Part shown: positions 1-7,511 of the stretch, in pieces | Layout of the letters: every line of letters starts with the position of its first letter | Position numbering within the stretch: the stretch's first letter is position 1 | Assembly (NCBI GenBank): GCA_016743945.1 | Contig: JADGFI010000027.1 | Coordinates: 1 to 64,000 of the forward strand | Length of the DNA: 64,000 nucleotides | Reading direction: 5' to 3' | Origin: Desulfobacteraceae bacterium | Lineage (GTDB): Bacteria; Desulfobacterota; Desulfobacteria; Desulfobacterales; Desulfobacteraceae | Translations under genes and position numbers: made by a program | Notes under the pieces: generated by a model | The model's input: the letters and a program-made list of their open reading frames with translations, nothing else | Database searches by the model: none | What the model was told of the DNA's origin: nothing

Positions 1-37
1 ATACAATACACAGTAAATGAGATCAAATGAATAATGA

Positions 38-1057
38 TTATGATGACGGATCAAATAAATAATAATTGCTTGTTAGATATTTAATACGGTTTTCTAATAA
101 TTTTTTTTTAAAAAACTTCGATTTTCCGTCTTTTTTAAAAAAAGCAAAAAAGGATGCCATGATTCGTTTCTTAATTTTTTGTATTTTACTTTCTGCCAAA
201 TCCACATTGACAGACCGTCTATGAAGTTCAAGAAAACCATCGTTCTCATTTTCATAATGGAATGGCACAAAATTGTATCCCAAATAATCAAAAGCACTTC
301 GATCTTTTATGTTCTCACCAGAATGGTCTTTTGTTTTTCCTATAGACTTGAAATATCTTTTTTCTCCATTTTTGTGAAATTTTAGACCTGGAGGTAAATT
401 AGACGAAAAAAAGGTTTCGAGTGTTTTTCTATGGACTTCTGGCGTGGCTACGATAATGATATCATCAACGAATCTAGCATAATAATAAACGCCTACTAAT
501 CTGGATATCTTTGTATCAAAATCCTGCATAATAACTTCAGAGAGTATTGAACTTGAAGCCAAACCTCTTGGCAATCCTAATGCACCAACTCGTGAAAATT
601 CTTTAAAAAGTTGATCCAGTATCCCAATTGATTGTCCTGAAATATTTCTTTCTCTTAAAAAATATTTTTTAATTTCTTCAACATTAAAACTTTCATAAAA
701 TTTGATAATATCAAAGCGATGAATTGAGTAAGGACAATTTTCTTTTAAAAGGCTAATCAAAACTGAAACAATAGATTCTCTGCTTTTGACTTTAATCTTA
801 TATGTTTTTTTTATGTTTTTGAGCAAAGCTCTTTCAATAATTTTATTTTCGATGTCCTTGAAGACATAAGCATTTTTCTTCTTTACAATAATTTTATGGA
901 GGTCATTTTTAAAATAACTATTTGAATCAAATCGAACAGAAGTGTTCTGACAAATTTTTAATCTTTTTGCTTCATCAATCAATGAGTTGTCAGAAGCAAT
1001 GTCTTTATAATTGATTAATTTTTTAAAATTTCGGATGACATAGGGCGTTTCAAACAT
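38..1057 (-). CDS. Reverse transcriptase, DRT/UG-like, possibly C-terminally truncated
   Basis: This 339-residue protein is an RNA-directed DNA polymerase. Motif A is RFDIIKFYES (residues 114-123), a motif-B-like LPRGLASSS follows at 162-170, and the catalytic box is YYYARFVDD (191-199), where the usual YADD is FVDD. No intron maturase or endonuclease domain is present. The layout resembles the stand-alone 'unknown group' RTs, several of which act in phage defence (DRT systems), but I cannot assign a class. It ends soon after RIKYLTSNY, a point where I expect such proteins to continue, so truncation or a frameshift near base 40 is possible. The window edge prevents a check. No msr-msd retron RNA is evident. 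It is AT-rich and transcribed alone on the minus strand. Confidence 0.8.
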   Translation of the reverse strand: MFETPYVIRNFKKLINYKDIASDNSLIDEAKRLKICQNTSVRFDSNSYFKNDLHKIIVKKKNAYVFKDIENKIIERALLKNIKKTYKIKVKSRESIVSVLISLLKENCPYSIHRFDIIKFYESFNVEEIKKYFLRERNISGQSIGILDQLFKEFSRVGALGLPRGLASSSILSEVIMQDFDTKISRLVGVYYYARFVDDIIIVATPEVHRKTLETFFSSNLPPGLKFHKNGEKRYFKSIGKTKDHSGENIKDRSAFDYLGYNFVPFHYENENDGFLELHRRSVNVDLAESKIQKIKKRIMASFFAFFKKDGKSKFFKKKLLENRIKYLTSNYYLFDPSS

Positions 1058-1584
1058 TTCTCTTAAAACAAACCTTTTCGGTTATGTGAAATTATTCAAA
1101 TATATATAGTTATTCAAAAAATTAACTTTAACTGACTATTATTTTGTAGTCAAGGCAAGTAAATAAAAATGAATCATACGTATTTGTTTTCTTTTATTCT
1201 GAAATTATAGCAAGATAGTATGAAAAAATATTAGTTTGATTTTTGGTGTTCATTTCTTGTTAATTTGCTTTGTCTCTAAGAGAGAAAAATTGTGTGGACT
1301 ATCCCTGTTAAGCTGGGCTTTATTCAAAAATATCAAACCACAAAATGCTGTGCCTTGCTTTGATTTAAAAAACTGGAACTTGTTAATAATAGTCCACCCC
1401 TTTAAATTCAAGTTTGTTGGATTTCGTTGTAGACATAATCTCGCCAGGCCAGAATGGATATCACTTAATTTTAAAAGCACGGAAATGAATGGAAATTTGA
1501 GCTGTTGATTAAGCTCTATATCCAAATAAAGTATGAGATAAATCAGGTGGAAATATTTCAAATGCGAATTTCAAATGGAGGAAA
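1058..1584. other. AT-rich intergenic stretch holding direct repeat copy A
   Basis: This gap lies between the reverse transcriptase promoter region and the stop of the PIN-like gene. Overlapping open frames exist on both strands near 1236-1561, but they have no ribosome binding site, no recognisable domain, and they run across repeat copy A (1294-1342). I therefore treat the stretch as non-coding. The string ATTCAAATATAT occurs at about 1091, just upstream of the reverse transcriptase, and the same 12-mer heads the 60-bp repeats at 11489 and 15229. Confidence 0.5.
1294..1342 (+). repeat. Direct repeat copy A flanking the PIN-like operon
   Basis: It starts GTGGACTATCCCTGTTAAGC and ends AAACCACA. 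It aligns with the 50-base copy at 4041-4090 with only about three mismatches in the first 30 bases and weaker agreement after that. Both copies have TGTGG/CCACA at their ends and an inner CCC...GGG pair, so each could fold. The two copies are in the same orientation on either side of the three-gene operon. Confidence 0.7.
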
Positions 1585-2403
1585 TTATTTGGATCTTATA
1601 GCAGCTATATCAAATTGTTCATATTTATAATCCAGTGCTTGAGATAGTTTTCCATGTTCTTTATAGTTTGATGAGATAAGTTTAAGTCCCAACTTGCTGT
1701 GTAAACCTATTATTAAATCTCCAATTTGGCGACATCGATTATCTCCTCTGAAAAATTTTGATTTTGCAACTACTTTTTCAGCTTGTAACTGAATTTTTTG
1801 TAATTCTTTTGTTGTCTCTGTTTCAGAGAGATCTTGAATAAAGGTAACAAGTTTTTTTATTTCGGGTAAAAAATTTGTTATGAAATCTTCAATTGTACAA
1901 TCTGAATTACTTTTATTACATCTATGAATGGTCGCTGACCATTTTCCATTATTATCTTGTGGCTCCTCATTTGCTCTCGTACAATTGAAGTCACTTGCAA
2001 CAAAATCGACACTGGCTTTAAAATACTCCCAAATACTTTCTATTTGAGAGTCGATGAATGTTAAAAGAGCGTTTCTAATATCACCCCATTGATTTAATGC
2101 GTAACTTTGGGCGTCCAGCCATCTAACAAGTTGTGCTAACATCATTTGTGGACGCCTCCCCCCAGAGTTACTAATCCTTGAGTACGCCATTCCTAATGAA
2201 TCACTATCATCAATTTTCCTTCGCATCAAAATCAAACAAGCTATATAATTCCCTTTAAGTTCAACCAAAGAAAATTCAGAAATAGCAGTTGGTTTATTTT
2301 GGTTGAAGCGATGGTTTGCTTTTTTTTGGACTTCAATATCTGGGCTAAGTCGATGTATGTGCATATCGGTATCAAAAAAACATGCATCAGATAAAGAGTT
2401 CAC
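1585..2403 (-). CDS. PIN-like nuclease domain protein, third gene of an unrecognised operon
   Basis: This 272-residue protein begins with a PIN-like strand, FFDTDMHIHRLS, which supplies D11 and D13, followed by ISEFSLVELKG with E48. The C-terminus has IGDLIIGLHSKLGLKLISSN (D229, N246) preceded by GD221, matching the closing half of PIN domains where the last acidic ligand is followed by the beta-strand and T/S-x-N turn. Between them is a long insert (about 60-215), mostly helical, with several cysteines. PIN domains are metal-dependent RNases, common as toxins and in defence. The residue pattern is my reading by eye, and no exact family is recognised. It starts two bases after the stop of the 209-residue gene, so the three genes are probably co-transcribed and translationally coupled. 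Confidence 0.6.
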   Translation of the reverse strand: MNSLSDACFFDTDMHIHRLSPDIEVQKKANHRFNQNKPTAISEFSLVELKGNYIACLILMRRKIDDSDSLGMAYSRISNSGGRRPQMMLAQLVRWLDAQSYALNQWGDIRNALLTFIDSQIESIWEYFKASVDFVASDFNCTRANEEPQDNNGKWSATIHRCNKSNSDCTIEDFITNFLPEIKKLVTFIQDLSETETTKELQKIQLQAEKVVAKSKFFRGDNRCRQIGDLIIGLHSKLGLKLISSNYKEHGKLSQALDYKYEQFDIAAIRSK

Positions 2404-2405
2404 TA

Positions 2406-3035
2406 TTAGTTACTTTTTTCAATTACGGATTTCATATATATATCTAACTCTTCTTCTGTTTTTGGATCTAAATTATCACATGCAAGAGGTATAATAATCG
2501 AGATTTTTAACTTCAATAAGTCATTAATAATTTTTTTACTATCATTTTTTGTTAATCTAAATTGTCTTAACATATATGTGGCATTTTCCATCAATCGTAA
2601 TCCGTCATTGTCAAAATCAGATATGTCTTTTTGTTTAACTGCAACAATAAGTGCACCTAATATCTTCCTATGATTTGATGAAAAATTTTTAACTCCAGTT
2701 AGAATGGAATCTAAAGTATCCTTCCATTCATCAAAAAAATTAGAACGTTCTACTTTTTGATTGCTTTGATCTCTTGAATCTATTATTGCGGCATAAGCAA
2801 AGTCAATAAGTTCATTATCAATTTTTTTTCTAATTGAATCAAAGGAAGTATTATCAGAAAAATCCCGTCTAAGTTCAGCAGGATTGAATCGACGAACACT
2901 AATATAATTTGAATTTGATGTTGACTGTCCTGTCGAATTATCTCTGCGTTTTAAAAATGGAATTATTTTTGATTCATTTTCAACATTTTCTGAGTTGCTC
3001 GAAGTTGCGACATGTGATAAATTTTGAACATTCAT
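2406..3035 (-). CDS. Hypothetical protein, middle gene of the PIN-like operon
   Basis: This 209-residue protein is of no family I recognise. The first about 50 residues are rich in Ser and Asn and look disordered. The rest reads as amphipathic helices (about 65-205), including a SILTGVKNFSSNHRKILGAL segment. It has no signal peptide or membrane helix. Its start overlaps the stop of the upstream gene by four bases (ATGA) and its stop is two bases before the PIN-like gene, so the three products are probably made together. By position it could be an adaptor or an inhibitor of the PIN-like protein, but nothing in the sequence shows this. Confidence 0.6.
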   Translation of the reverse strand: MNVQNLSHVATSSNSENVENESKIIPFLKRRDNSTGQSTSNSNYISVRRFNPAELRRDFSDNTSFDSIRKKIDNELIDFAYAAIIDSRDQSNQKVERSNFFDEWKDTLDSILTGVKNFSSNHRKILGALIVAVKQKDISDFDNDGLRLMENATYMLRQFRLTKNDSKKIINDLLKLKISIIIPLACDNLDPKTEEELDIYMKSVIEKSN

Positions 3036-3799
3036 AGTTTCTCCAAAATTGGTAAAAACTGTTCATTTGCAATACTATATTGTTCTTGAATAAAATCGTT
3101 TAAATTAAGAGCTTTTGGTTGGAGCATAGTGCATTCAATATTTAAAAAAATTCCATACATGGGATTTGCATTATAGTTATGAAATTGTTTTAATTTTTCA
3201 TACATATAGTTTTTTTGGTTTCTTGACATTTTTCTTGCAGGAGTTTTTAATAAACCACGTGGATCTATTGCTTTAGCCCTTGTAACACCATGAATTTGCA
3301 AACGGTACTCTATCTCATTTTTATTAAAAATACCGACAATTTCTCTAATGCTGAGTTCGTATCCATCATCTATTAATTGTTGGGGAACCACAATATTGAG
3401 TTGTGACTTTTTTAATAATTTTTCTGATTCTTCCCATGAGTTAGTTGGCCTTAAAAAATGGAACTTGCAAACAAGAGAGTTGTAAACTTCAAGCCCAAAG
3501 TTTGCTCTCAAAATTTTCCAAGTTTTATTAATATCTTCAAGTAAATAATTAAATTGTGAATTATCAGGTTTTTCGATTACAAAAACAGAACCTTCATTCG
3601 AAAACTGGACCTGCATGTTTTTTTCTGGGTTGTCAAGCTTACCTGTGACATTCCTATCGGAGGAAGGATACCATCCTATGTCTAATCGTTCAATATCTAT
3701 AATAGTTTGGCCACACCTATCGAAATATAACTGCCCGAAAGGGTATTGTATTTCAAGAACAAATTGATCCAAATGCGGGTGAAAATCTTGTATTTTCAT
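3032..3799 (-). CDS. TIGR04255-like protein, first gene of the PIN-like operon
   Basis: This 255-residue protein is predicted to be soluble. Its order of elements loosely resembles the sporadically distributed TIGR04255 family: an opening FVLEIQY strand, then MQVQFSNEG with an aromatic INKTWKIL helix, KFHFLRP in place of the usual GLRYINR, and a closing LNIECTM strand followed by a NLNDFIQEQYSIANEQF helix. That resemblance is tentative. The family has no established biochemical role and occurs patchily, which fits an accessory or defence setting. It is the promoter-proximal gene, overlaps the next gene by four bases, and lies downstream of an inverted repeat at 3852-3902. Confidence 0.55.
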   Translation of the reverse strand: MKIQDFHPHLDQFVLEIQYPFGQLYFDRCGQTIIDIERLDIGWYPSSDRNVTGKLDNPEKNMQVQFSNEGSVFVIEKPDNSQFNYLLEDINKTWKILRANFGLEVYNSLVCKFHFLRPTNSWEESEKLLKKSQLNIVVPQQLIDDGYELSIREIVGIFNKNEIEYRLQIHGVTRAKAIDPRGLLKTPARKMSRNQKNYMYEKLKQFHNYNANPMYGIFLNIECTMLQPKALNLNDFIQEQYSIANEQFLPILEKL

Positions 3800-3851
3800 A
3801 ATTTTCTAATCCATTCACTAATCAAAAATTTTAAAATAATTTTCAATACAC

Positions 3852-3902
3852 TTATTGAGTCAAGTAGTTAAGATTATTATCAGTATTAAATTTACTCAAT
3901 AA
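3852..3902 (-). promoter_or_regulatory. Inverted repeat upstream of the PIN-like operon
   Basis: TTATTGAGT (3852-3860) is exactly complementary to ACTCAATAA (3894-3902). Each arm lies next to a GTCAAG string, which on the minus strand forms a TTGACT hexamer usable as a -35 element. The overlap of arms and -35-like boxes is what an operator would look like. No regulator gene is next to it, so autoregulation by one of the operon's products is a possibility only. Confidence 0.35.
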
Positions 3903-4040
3903 AGTCAAGAGTGTGTCTGGCATTCCGTAAACAGTCGTTAATCTTGGGGTATCAACCTGTATTCCGACTATCAATAAAATTGAAATAAATACTGATCCAT
4001 TCTGGCTATAATCATGGGCCTTCAAAATTCAAAAAATCCT

Positions 4041-4090
4041 GTGGACTTTCCCTGTTAGGCCGGGCTTTATTCAGAAACAATCCAACCACA
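4041..4090 (+). repeat. Direct repeat copy B flanking the PIN-like operon
   Basis: This copy runs from GTGGACTTTCCCTGTTAGGC to CCAACCACA and matches copy A at 1294-1342. CTGTGG and CCACAG close its ends as an inverted repeat. The core GGACTTTCCCT also occurs, reverse-complemented and with one change outside it, at 7453-7467 beside the first IS110 transposase. It contains GTTAGGC, which resembles an integron attC R' box, but no partner box is found. Confidence 0.7.
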
Positions 4091-4302
4091 GCATATGGTC
4101 CCATGTTTTTTCCCATCCCAAACCCCAAAAATAAATTAAATTATGTAAAAAGTTTATTATTGCATTTTTGTGCAGGGGAAGGTTATTGTCCGATTAAGTT
4201 GATTTTCTATTAAAGGCCAACCTTCTCAACTCGGTTGGATAATGTTCAATTTTTCAAGATATTCGCTCTGAGAGTTAGCTATTCAAAGTAAAGGAGTTTG
4301 AT

Positions 4303-4952
4303 TTGACAATCAATATTGGCATTCTTAATGCCACAGGAAAACTAAATGCCTATACTGTACCACAATCCTTGAAAAAGAGATTGAAGTTACTCTAAAGAAA
4401 ATTAGCGAGTATTTTGAGCTTGCGAACCTTGATATTACTGTTACCCCATTTCAGAAAGGTGAAGTATCGCCCTCTGGTTTAGGCGGCTACGCGCTAAGCT
4501 CCCACAGAGTTGAATTACTCATTGATTGTGAACGAGATGATGTCAAAAGTGTAATCCAAGCCGAGCTGGTAGATGTGTTATCACATGAAATACATCATAG
4601 CATTAGAATGGGTTTGGGTGTGCCCTCTGTAACATTAAGTCAGGAGCTAATAACGGAGGGTTTAGCTTGCCATTTTGAACACACTGTTACTGGTGGAAAA
4701 CAGTCATCGCTATTTGAAAAGCTTCAGGATTATGATTGGCAACAATCCCTTGCCAAAATGTCCTCCCTATTAAATGGAAAAGACCATTGTTTTAACAAGT
4801 TCTTCCTTGGCACTCATCCCGAAGAATTTCCCAAATATGCGGGATATTGGATTGGTTTTAATCTTGTATCTCAGTATATACAGAAAAATAAAGCCACTGA
4901 CTCTGACATTGTAGGGTTGGAATCGGAAAAGTTCTTCGATGGCCTAACTTAA
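4303..4952 (+). pseudogene. DUF2268-type zinc metallopeptidase, frameshifted near 4365
   Basis: Two overlapping frames make one DUF2268-like protein of about 217 residues. The first starts at a TTG at 4303, six bases after AAAGGAG, and reads TINIGILNATGKLNAY before meeting a stop at 4393. The second frame carries on as LEKEIEVTLKKISEYFELAN through to 4952. It includes the gluzincin motif LSHEIHHS (HExxH) and LITEGLA, whose Glu is the expected third zinc ligand. A -1 shift between about 4351 and 4377 joins them. DUF2268 proteins are predicted Zn-dependent proteases. The zinc site is intact, so the lesion is recent, a sequencing error, or an internal start such as the GTG at 4575 is used. Confidence 0.75.
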
Positions 4953-5014
4953 AATTTAATGCGTTAATTGCCTTTTCCAGGCACAAAATTATTACTTTTT
5001 TAAAGGAGAGCATC

Positions 5015-5850
5015 ATGAAAACATTAAATGCCATCAACACTTTTCTCGATTATCAAAAAATGAATTCAAAAAAAATACCATAAAAAATTACAAATACTTT
5101 TTAACAAAATTCAAAAAAGAATGGGGGAATTCAGAAATATCAAAGATCACATCAGAAGATATCATGACTTTTTTGATAAAAGTTACTGAAAGTCAAAAAC
5201 AATCAACGAAAAAGCTCAAATTTTCCTTACTTAGATCATTTTTTAGTTTTATTAAAGATTCAGTTGATCCAACTTTAACAAATCCATGTGACACACCAAT
5301 CTTAAGAAAAATATTTAAAACCGCCAAAGGACAAGCGTGGACAATTCTTGATAGGGATGTTGTCGATGAAATTATTTTCAAAACATATAATTCCAGAAAC
5401 CGCTTGATGCTTGAATTATTGGCAAGAGGAGGCATGAGAATTGGTGAGGTCCTGAAATTAAAAGCTAAAAATGTTCATGGCAGGAAATTAATTTTATCAG
5501 ATCCAAAAAGCGGAAATCAGACTGAGATTGTTTATATCCCTAAAAAAATAGCAGATCGTTTACGGGATTATATTTCCTCGGTAAAAATAGAAGATAGCAA
5601 CAGTGTATTCCCTTTTGGATATACCAGAGCTCGTGAGATCGTTCAAAATGCCGGAAAAATGATAAATATCAAGCTAACCCCCCATGATCTAAGAAGACAT
5701 GCTGCCACTTATGCAAGCAGATCAGGAGTCCCCATTGAAATCGTTTCAAAAATCATTCTCAGACATGCAAATCTGTCAACCACCCAAAGATACCTTGGAA
5801 AGGTCAGTGACACAGAAGCCATTCATTGGATTGATAATCTTTACAGATAA
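5015..5850 (+). pseudogene. Tyrosine recombinase/integrase with a -1 frameshift in an A8 run
   Basis: The start at ATG 5015 has a good AAAGGAG. It reads MKTLNAINTFLDYQKMNSKK and then stops at 5081. A -1 shift in the eight-A run at 5068-5075 continues as NTIKNYKYFLTKF and the rest of a full integrase, about 278 residues. The core-binding domain is N-terminal. The catalytic domain has ARGGMRIGE (Arg), HDLRRH (His and Arg), LRHANLSTTQRY (His and the nucleophilic Tyr). All catalytic residues are present. The run contains the slippery A-AAA-AAA heptamer, so programmed -1 frameshifting is as possible as decay or a homopolymer error. It probably moved, or moves, part of this accessory region. Confidence 0.8.
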
Positions 5851-5857
5851 AATTACA

Positions 5858-5881
5858 GGGGATTGGTAAAAGCCGATCCCC
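5858..5881 (+). terminator. Hairpin after the integrase
   Basis: GGGGAT (5858-5863) pairs with ATCCCC (5876-5881), with a further GG/CC pair inside. It lies directly after the integrase stop codon. The following bases are only weakly T-rich, so termination is plausible but not certain. Confidence 0.4.
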
Positions 5882-6051
5882 GATTTATTCTGAAATACCA
5901 CATATAGTGCCAGGCCTTATTGATAAAAACAATAAAGTTATAAGCATCAAGGCTCACTACCGGATTTCGAGCCCCCTAAGCACTTGAAAAAGAATTAAAC
6001 GCCAATATTGACAGGCATCTCAGCGACACATTATGGACATATTGTGGGGTT

Positions 6052-6390
6052 TTATTTTTCTGAATCACTAAGTCCCAGTTCTTCAACAGCCCAAGAGTGC
6101 ATCAATTTTAAAATGGGAAAGGCACTTTTACCAAGTTCGGTTAAGCTATATTCAACCCTTGGTGGTATTTCCGGATAGACAGTTCGAGATATCAACCCGT
6201 CCTTTTCTAATTCCTTGAGTTGCTGTGTCAGCATTTTTTGACTGACTCCAGGCACTATTCTCTCCAATTCTTTGTAGCGTTTTGTTCCATCATTCAAATG
6301 CCAAAGCATGAGACTCTTCCATTTCCCACTTAGCTGATTCATGGCAACTTCAACAGGGCAATGATACTGCTTCCCATTCCATTTAATCAT
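6052..6390 (-). CDS. HxlR-family transcriptional regulator
   Basis: This 112-residue winged-helix protein of the HxlR/MarR-like family is a typical full-length single domain. It shows the family's CPVEVAMNQLSGKWKSLMLW opening with the conserved Cys and GKW, the recognition region VSQKMLTQQLKELEKDGLI, and the wing SRTVYPEIPPRVEYSLTELG. HxlR proteins often sense thiol-reactive or redox signals through that Cys and control a divergent gene. Here the divergent neighbour is a VOC-family protein, and a perfect 16-bp palindrome lies between them. The signal sensed is not known. Confidence 0.9.
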   Translation of the reverse strand: MIKWNGKQYHCPVEVAMNQLSGKWKSLMLWHLNDGTKRYKELERIVPGVSQKMLTQQLKELEKDGLISRTVYPEIPPRVEYSLTELGKSAFPILKLMHSWAVEELGLSDSEK

Positions 6391-6447
6391 AATATCCTTT
6401 CGACCTAAAAAAATAATTAAACTGAAAACTCACTAAACAAGCTGATT

Positions 6448-6463
6448 CGAACCAATTGGTTCG
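6448..6463. promoter_or_regulatory. Perfect 16-bp palindrome, likely HxlR operator
   Basis: CGAACCAATTGGTTCG is its own reverse complement. It sits in the 188-bp gap between the divergent HxlR and VOC genes, and a further TTCGAAC follows two bases on. This is where an HxlR operator controlling both promoters would be expected. Confidence 0.55.
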
Positions 6464-6578
6464 CTTCGAACAAAATCGTGCCTTCTTGTCACTCTATTTT
6501 TAATAGATATAGTATCATTGTAACCGGGACAACACCTAAACAATAATAAATAACAACTAACATAAAAGTGAGGTCACC

Positions 6579-7064
6579 ATGAAAATGAGTCATGTCGGAA
6601 TTATGGTTGGAGAGATGGATAAAGCTATAGAGTTTTATACTAAGGCACTTGGTCTTGAAATAGTCATGGGCAAGTCTAAAGTGATGGAAGAGAAAGAAAC
6701 AGCAATCGGTAAAATGTGTATTGCAGTATTTGGAAGCGGTTTCAAAGGGTTTAACATCGCACACCTTGTGACTAAAGATGGTGTCGGGTTTGAGTTGTTT
6801 GAAATGAAAGAAAGAGAAGAGAAGCACAACGTCGACTTTACTAAAATTGGTATTTTCCATTTTTGTTTAGAAACAGATGATTTCGAAGGAGTCATTGAGA
6901 GAACAGAACAATATGGAGGAAAGGCAAGAATGGACATTATGAGGTATCACCCTGAAGATGAGAGTAAGCCTTATAAAATGGTCTATTTGGAAGACCCATT
7001 TGGAAACCTTTTTGAACTCTATTCCCATTCGTATGGAGAAACATATTCTTCTGAATATGAATAA
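6579..7064 (+). CDS. VOC-family (glyoxalase/bleomycin-resistance fold) protein
   Basis: This 161-residue protein has two betaalphabetabetabeta modules. The first opens MSHVGIMVGEMDKAIEFYTKALGLEIVM and the second IGIFHFCLETDDFEGVIERT. The VYLEDPFGNLFELYSH strand carries the last-position Glu metal ligand, and the first His is at HVGIMV. VOC enzymes include glyoxalase I, dioxygenases, epimerases and drug-binding proteins, and the sequence alone does not choose among them. It is divergent from the HxlR regulator, which probably controls it, so a detoxification role is likely but inferred. Confidence 0.8.
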   Translation: MKMSHVGIMVGEMDKAIEFYTKALGLEIVMGKSKVMEEKETAIGKMCIAVFGSGFKGFNIAHLVTKDGVGFELFEMKEREEKHNVDFTKIGIFHFCLETDDFEGVIERTEQYGGKARMDIMRYHPEDESKPYKMVYLEDPFGNLFELYSHSYGETYSSEYE

Positions 7065-7511
7065 AAAATTTATAATCAACAACTGACTGGGCGGTGTTAA
7101 TATAATGGACCCCAATGTCAAGACAGTTTTTTACTCAATTTAAGCGTCAAATTCGGATGATTTTCTCGAGAAAATTTAATCCGGATCTTACAACAGTTTT
7201 TGATTTACCACATACGCCAGCGAAGGTAGAAGTCAGTTCCGAGAATGGGCCTCCAAATTGCCACGTCGAAGGAATTGACTTTTTGCTGGAGCGGGTTTTG
7301 AACACCCTATTTTTTATTAACCCAGACCGTCACGCTTCCATTCGCACTCTTTTTGAGACCTGCCATTGTCCCGGTGCATGTTAAGATCCGTCGGCAGGAG
7401 CTGCAATCTGTAAGGCCCACTCGTTGTTTATTAGCGGCAGCTAATCGGTGCAAGGGAAAGTCCGCAGTCTCCTGGACAGTGTCGTCTTGGGTTTATAAAA
7501 TCAATCCTTCT
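7065..7511. other. Non-coding junction before IS110 copy 1, with a possible IS end remnant
   Basis: From about 7097 the string TTAATATAATGGACCCCAAT followed by GTCAAGACAG resembles the ends of IS3-family elements, but no IS3 transposase is present. Frames at 7115-7384 and 7353-7574 have no family features and I do not call them. The part nearest the transposase (about 7380-7511), including AGGGAAAGTCC at 7453, is probably the 3' end of the IS110 element. Confidence 0.4.

Larger units (their letters stand above)
3800..4302. other. Promoter region of the PIN-like operon plus repeat copy B
   Basis: This non-coding gap holds the likely promoter of the minus-strand operon. On the minus strand, TTGACT occurs twice ahead of AT-rich boxes, and an inverted repeat lies at 3852-3902. 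Repeat copy B is at 4041-4090. From about 4290 the plus strand carries the AAAGGAG ribosome binding site of the DUF2268 relic. I see no ORF of weight in the gap. Confidence 0.5.

Noticed and set aside
1236..1561. Overlapping plus and minus frames of 90 and 103 codons
   Set aside because: No ribosome binding site or family features, and both run across repeat copy A.
4041..4090. GTTAGGC in repeat B as an integron attC core
   Set aside because: No matching RYYYAAC partner at a workable distance and no integron integrase. The repeat extends to the other side of the core.
6489..6860. Minus-strand 123-codon frame opposite the VOC gene
   Set aside because: It is the reverse strand of a clear VOC gene and has no features of its own.
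7115..7384. 89-codon frame before IS110 copy 1
   Set aside because: No family, and the start falls in what looks like an old IS end.
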